From Achromobacter dolens (GTDB lineage: Bacteria; Pseudomonadota; Gammaproteobacteria; Burkholderiales; Burkholderiaceae_B): a DNA stretch of 64,000 bases. The position numbers and the translations under genes are program-made. Of this stretch, positions 62,758 to 64,000 are shown piece after piece. Location: assembly GCF_902859745.1 (NCBI RefSeq), contig NZ_CADIJW010000030.1, forward strand, positions 1 to 64,000. Direction: 5' to 3'. Positions within the stretch are counted from its first letter, which is position 1. Each line of letters starts with the position of its first letter. The notes beneath the pieces were generated by a model, which worked only from the letters and a program-made list of their open reading frames with translations, ran no database searches and had not been told where the DNA came from.

Positions 62758-63369
62758 CTAGTCGATAATCGGGACGTGCGCGGCGGCAGTTTTCGGCAAG
62801 TCGCCGCTCAACCTCGGATCTCTCTGCACTTCCACCCGGATTGCGTACGGTGTGAAGCCCGCTTTCATGTAGAAGCGCAGTGCCGAAGGATGGTCGTAGG
62901 TGCAGGTGTGGACCCACATCCGGGTGATGGGCCGCGCCCAGGCCAGTTCCACTGCCTTGCTCATCAGCGCGCGGCCCACGCCCCGGCCCGTGCAGTCCGC
63001 GGTGAGCCCCAGGAACGCCAACTCGCATTCCCCTTCCGTGCGGAAGTCCAACTCCAGAATGCCAACGTCCCCAAGTCCGTTCCGGACAATGTGGATGTCG
63101 ACGTCGGGGTGCGCGAGGATGGCGGCCAACTCGCCGTCCTCCATGAAAAGGCGCGAAAACCACAGCCAGTCGGCCCCGACCTTGCGGAACAGCGCGCGGT
63201 AGGCATCCAGGCCGATTTCGGCAACCGGGGCCAGCTCGAAACCTTGGGGCAAGGAAGCGCCGGGCAAGTCGGGCCTGGACAGCATTTCGAGGTCGGTGAC
63301 GACACTGGCAATGTGTCCGCGGGGGATGGCGGTGTAGCCGATGGGGATGGGCGAAGAGGCGGCGGTCAT
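62758..63369 (-). CDS. GNAT-family N-acetyltransferase
   Basis: A 203-residue GCN5-related acetyltransferase. The acetyl-CoA pyrophosphate loop is LTADCTGRGVGRALM (Q/RxxGxG/A form), and the C-terminal TCTYDHPSALRFYMKAGFTPY is the typical motif B with the catalytic-region tyrosine. Acceptor is unknown. It converges with glmS after the terminator. A start nine codons upstream (63396) exists; I chose MTAASSP. The GNAT fold is clear, the specific activity is not. Confidence 0.85.
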   Translation of the reverse strand: MTAASSPIPIGYTAIPRGHIASVVTDLEMLSRPDLPGASLPQGFELAPVAEIGLDAYRALFRKVGADWLWFSRLFMEDGELAAILAHPDVDIHIVRNGLGDVGILELDFRTEGECELAFLGLTADCTGRGVGRALMSKAVELAWARPITRMWVHTCTYDHPSALRFYMKAGFTPYAIRVEVQRDPRLSGDLPKTAAAHVPIID

Positions 63370-63434
63370 AGTCTGCTCGTTCAGTAACGGCAGCACTATG
63401 CCCTCGGGCGCGCGGCCCTGTCTTGAACGCTATT

Positions 63435-64000
63435 TCAGCCGTCGCGCCATTGGCCGGGCGGGACGCCGACGACGGCCCGGAACCTGCGCGTCAGGTGGGA
63501 CTGGTCGGCAAATCCCAGGTCCAGCGCCACCGCCGCAATGTTCTCGCCTTGGGCGATTCTCTTGCGCGCTTCGGCAACCCGTTGGTTCCAGCGCCACGCC
63601 AGCGGGGGCATGCCATAGACCCTGGAAAAGGCCCGAACGAGCTGCACGGGCGTCATCCCCGCCGATGCCGCCAGGTCCGTCAGCGTCGGCAAGGCAGGGT
63701 CGTCGCGCAGGCGGTCGGCGATGCCGCCGATGGACGCCGGCACGTGCCTGGATGTCGCGGGTCCGCCCGATCCCGCCATCTGCAACAGTTCGTCGAAAAC
63801 GTGGACCAGCCCTTCCTGCGCCACGCTCTCGGGCGTGTTCCGGTTCAGCGCTGACAGGATGGCGCCGCGCAGCCTGGCTGCAATGCCTGGCGCTTGCAGC
63901 AGGGGCTTGTCGAAAACGGTTTCCGGGTTGATGCCGAGCAGGACCGGGAGGGCGGCCGGGTCCACATACATGCTCGCGAATTGCCACGACTCACTGATGA
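63435..64000 (-). CDS. AraC-family transcriptional regulator (5' end outside window)
   Basis: The visible 188 codons cover the end of an AraC-type sensor domain and the whole DNA-binding region. Two helix-turn-helix motifs are clear: LTDLAASAGMTPVQLVRAFSRVYG with PPLAWRWNQRVAEARKRI, and IAAVALDLGFADQSHLTRRFRAVVGVPPGQWR. The frame is open to base 64000, so the N-terminus, probably a cupin-type sensor, lies outside. It is 65 bases upstream of the GNAT gene on the same strand and may regulate it. Confidence 0.88.
   Translation of the reverse strand, partial: ISESWQFASMYVDPAALPVLLGINPETVFDKPLLQAPGIAARLRGAILSALNRNTPESVAQEGLVHVFDELLQMAGSGGPATSRHVPASIGGIADRLRDDPALPTLTDLAASAGMTPVQLVRAFSRVYGMPPLAWRWNQRVAEARKRIAQGENIAAVALDLGFADQSHLTRRFRAVVGVPPGQWRDG

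Overview
The window is a high-GC chromosomal segment typical of the Alcaligenaceae (Bordetella/Achromobacter type Betaproteobacteria). The evidence is the run tat - his - murA - bolA-like - ABC-2 exporter - mla, a caa3 oxidase locus with SURF1, Sco, CtaA and CtaB, a PhaM-like granule protein, and several small families that I associate with Burkholderiales (DUF3717, DUF2970, DUF2909). I see no insertion sequence, prophage, tRNA, rRNA or CRISPR array. Genus and species were not determined.

Layout. 1-11114 (minus): a long co-directional run from a YadGH-like exporter through a BolA-like protein and murA into a compact histidine locus (hisG, D, C, B, H, A, F, I, E), then hinT, tatA and tatB, which runs off the left edge. 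11290-14988 (minus): the Mla lipid-transport operon mlaF-E-D-A-C. 15270-21221: two small LysR-linked units, one with an MFS carrier, a Bug-type binding protein and a nitronate monooxygenase-like enzyme, plus an OmpW-family porin. 21480-27266 (plus): pxpA, a stand-alone biotin carrier, a biotin carboxylase, pxpB, pxpC and an NCS1 permease. Together these look like a split urea-carboxylase-type machine joined to a PxpA hydrolase. 27301-28403 (minus): a two-gene chromate transporter. 28547-34761 (minus): gltB-gltD glutamate synthase. 35130-35921 (minus): a RAYT/IS200-like protein that has lost its catalytic residues.

36153-43990: S-formylglutathione hydrolase, an unknown membrane protein, rpoH preceded by a perfect CIRCE operator, a candidate small RNA with a CU-rich hairpin loop and strong terminator, a CpdA-like phosphodiesterase divergent from a 948-residue Na+/H+ antiporter with a degenerate cyclic-nucleotide-binding domain, and a NUDIX protein. 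44285-52889: the caa3 cytochrome oxidase and its assembly genes. 52975-60175: DUF3717, a glycine-zipper protein, a PhaM-like protein, glmU, an MFS carrier, ugd and a glycosyltransferase. 60203-64000: an Lrp/AsnC regulator divergent from glmS, a GNAT acetyltransferase, and an AraC regulator cut by the right edge.

How they work together. Most of the window is core metabolism and envelope biogenesis: histidine, glutamate and UDP-GlcNAc synthesis, lipid asymmetry, protein export and aerobic respiration. The accessory interest is concentrated in the pxp/biotin module, the rpoH-sRNA interval, the RAYT-like gene and the antiporter/CpdA pair. All functions are read from sequence motifs and family knowledge; no database search was run.
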